Below, one piece after another: positions 63,888 to 64,000 of a stretch of DNA of 64,000 bases. The position numbers and the translations under genes are program-made. The stretch's first letter is position 1. Every line of letters begins with the position of its first letter. Under the pieces are notes generated by a model. That model was not told the DNA's origin, did not search any database, and was given only the letters and a program-made list of their open reading frames with translations. This stretch comes from Hanleya hanleyi (Eukaryota > Mollusca > Polyplacophora > Lepidopleurida > Hanleyidae): contig JAVTVY010037272.1 of assembly GCA_036873755.1 (NCBI GenBank), positions 62,001 to 126,000 of the forward strand, given 5' to 3'.

Positions 63888-64000
63888 CATGTGTCTAATT
63901 CCGCTTAACCCGGGGCTAGGGGCCGTATGAGCCCATGTACTTCAAGATCCTCATGGTACTCATATGAACAGTCACAATCAAAGCGTGACTGAGGTACATC
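63442..64000 (+). mobile_element. Penelope-like retroelement, copy B (5-prime truncated)
   Basis: Begins abruptly within the RT gene just after the catalytic YIDD position (TGTGGATAATCGC) and runs to the window edge in the tail. It is nearly identical to copy A, which lies at the left edge in the opposite orientation. The tail contains CAGTCACAATCAAAGCGTGACTG, an inverted repeat, and CTTAACCCGGGGCTAGGGGCC. Confidence 0.85.

Noticed and set aside
1..64000. CRISPR arrays, bacterial operons and ribosome-binding sites
   Set aside because: The window is eukaryotic; tandem repeats lack regular unique spacers and no cas genes exist.

Overview
The window is eukaryotic, most likely from a mollusc. 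It has spliced genes with phase-1 introns encoding Sushi and ShKT domains, a nanos-type zinc-finger gene, a tRNA-derived SINE of the kind I associate with molluscan genomes, and many decayed transposons. Taxonomy is inference; no rRNA or marker gene is present. Most of the window is non-coding and repeat-rich.

Layout. (1) 1-3.5 kb: a broken Penelope-like retroelement (PLE) on the minus strand. (2) 3.6-8.9 kb: a TTAA-flanked MITE, a candidate terminal exon on the plus strand, a SINE and anonymous sequence with four perfect CRE palindromes. (3) 8.9-23.8 kb: one minus-strand gene read from splice signals and matching phases: signal-peptide exon, ShKT exon, Cys-rich exon, Sushi exon, three more Sushi exons inside a roughly 1.5-kb tandem array (plus a dead half-exon), then a Ser/Thr-rich stalk with a transmembrane segment. 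(4) 26-30.3 kb: a PLE relic split by a 3.0-kb TA-flanked inverted-repeat element and a 0.8-kb insertion.

(5) 31,626-47,606: a complete Polinton/Maverick (adintovirus-like) provirus of 15,981 bp with 2.4-kb terminal inverted repeats, AG/CT termini and a perfect 6-bp target duplication TACGGC. It encodes an adenain-like protease, double-jelly-roll major capsid protein, pVI/pX-like protein, penton-like minor capsid protein, two further virion-type proteins, a packaging ATPase, a mucin-like membrane protein, a chromodomain integrase, two paralogous proteins of unknown function, a tail-anchored protein and, divergently, a C2H2 zinc-finger protein. It has no DNA polymerase B, primase or helicase. 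The integrase is broken twice, by a frameshift and by a 496-bp PLE fragment with its own target duplication. The zinc-finger gene appears to have lost its ATG. Most genes carry a TATA box at a fixed short distance from the start codon.

(6) 47.6-56.4 kb: PLE-tail relic, hexamer-dense islands, a 2-kb tandem array and a fold-back element. (7) 56.45-59.1 kb: a decayed second Polinton end (3-prime UTR plus terminal repeat) interrupted by a MITE. (8) 59.6-62.1 kb: a duplicated repeat module flanking nanos. (9) 62.1-64.0 kb: MITE fragments, a relic of a non-LTR retrotransposon ORF1, and a 5-prime-truncated PLE copy inverted relative to the one at the left edge.
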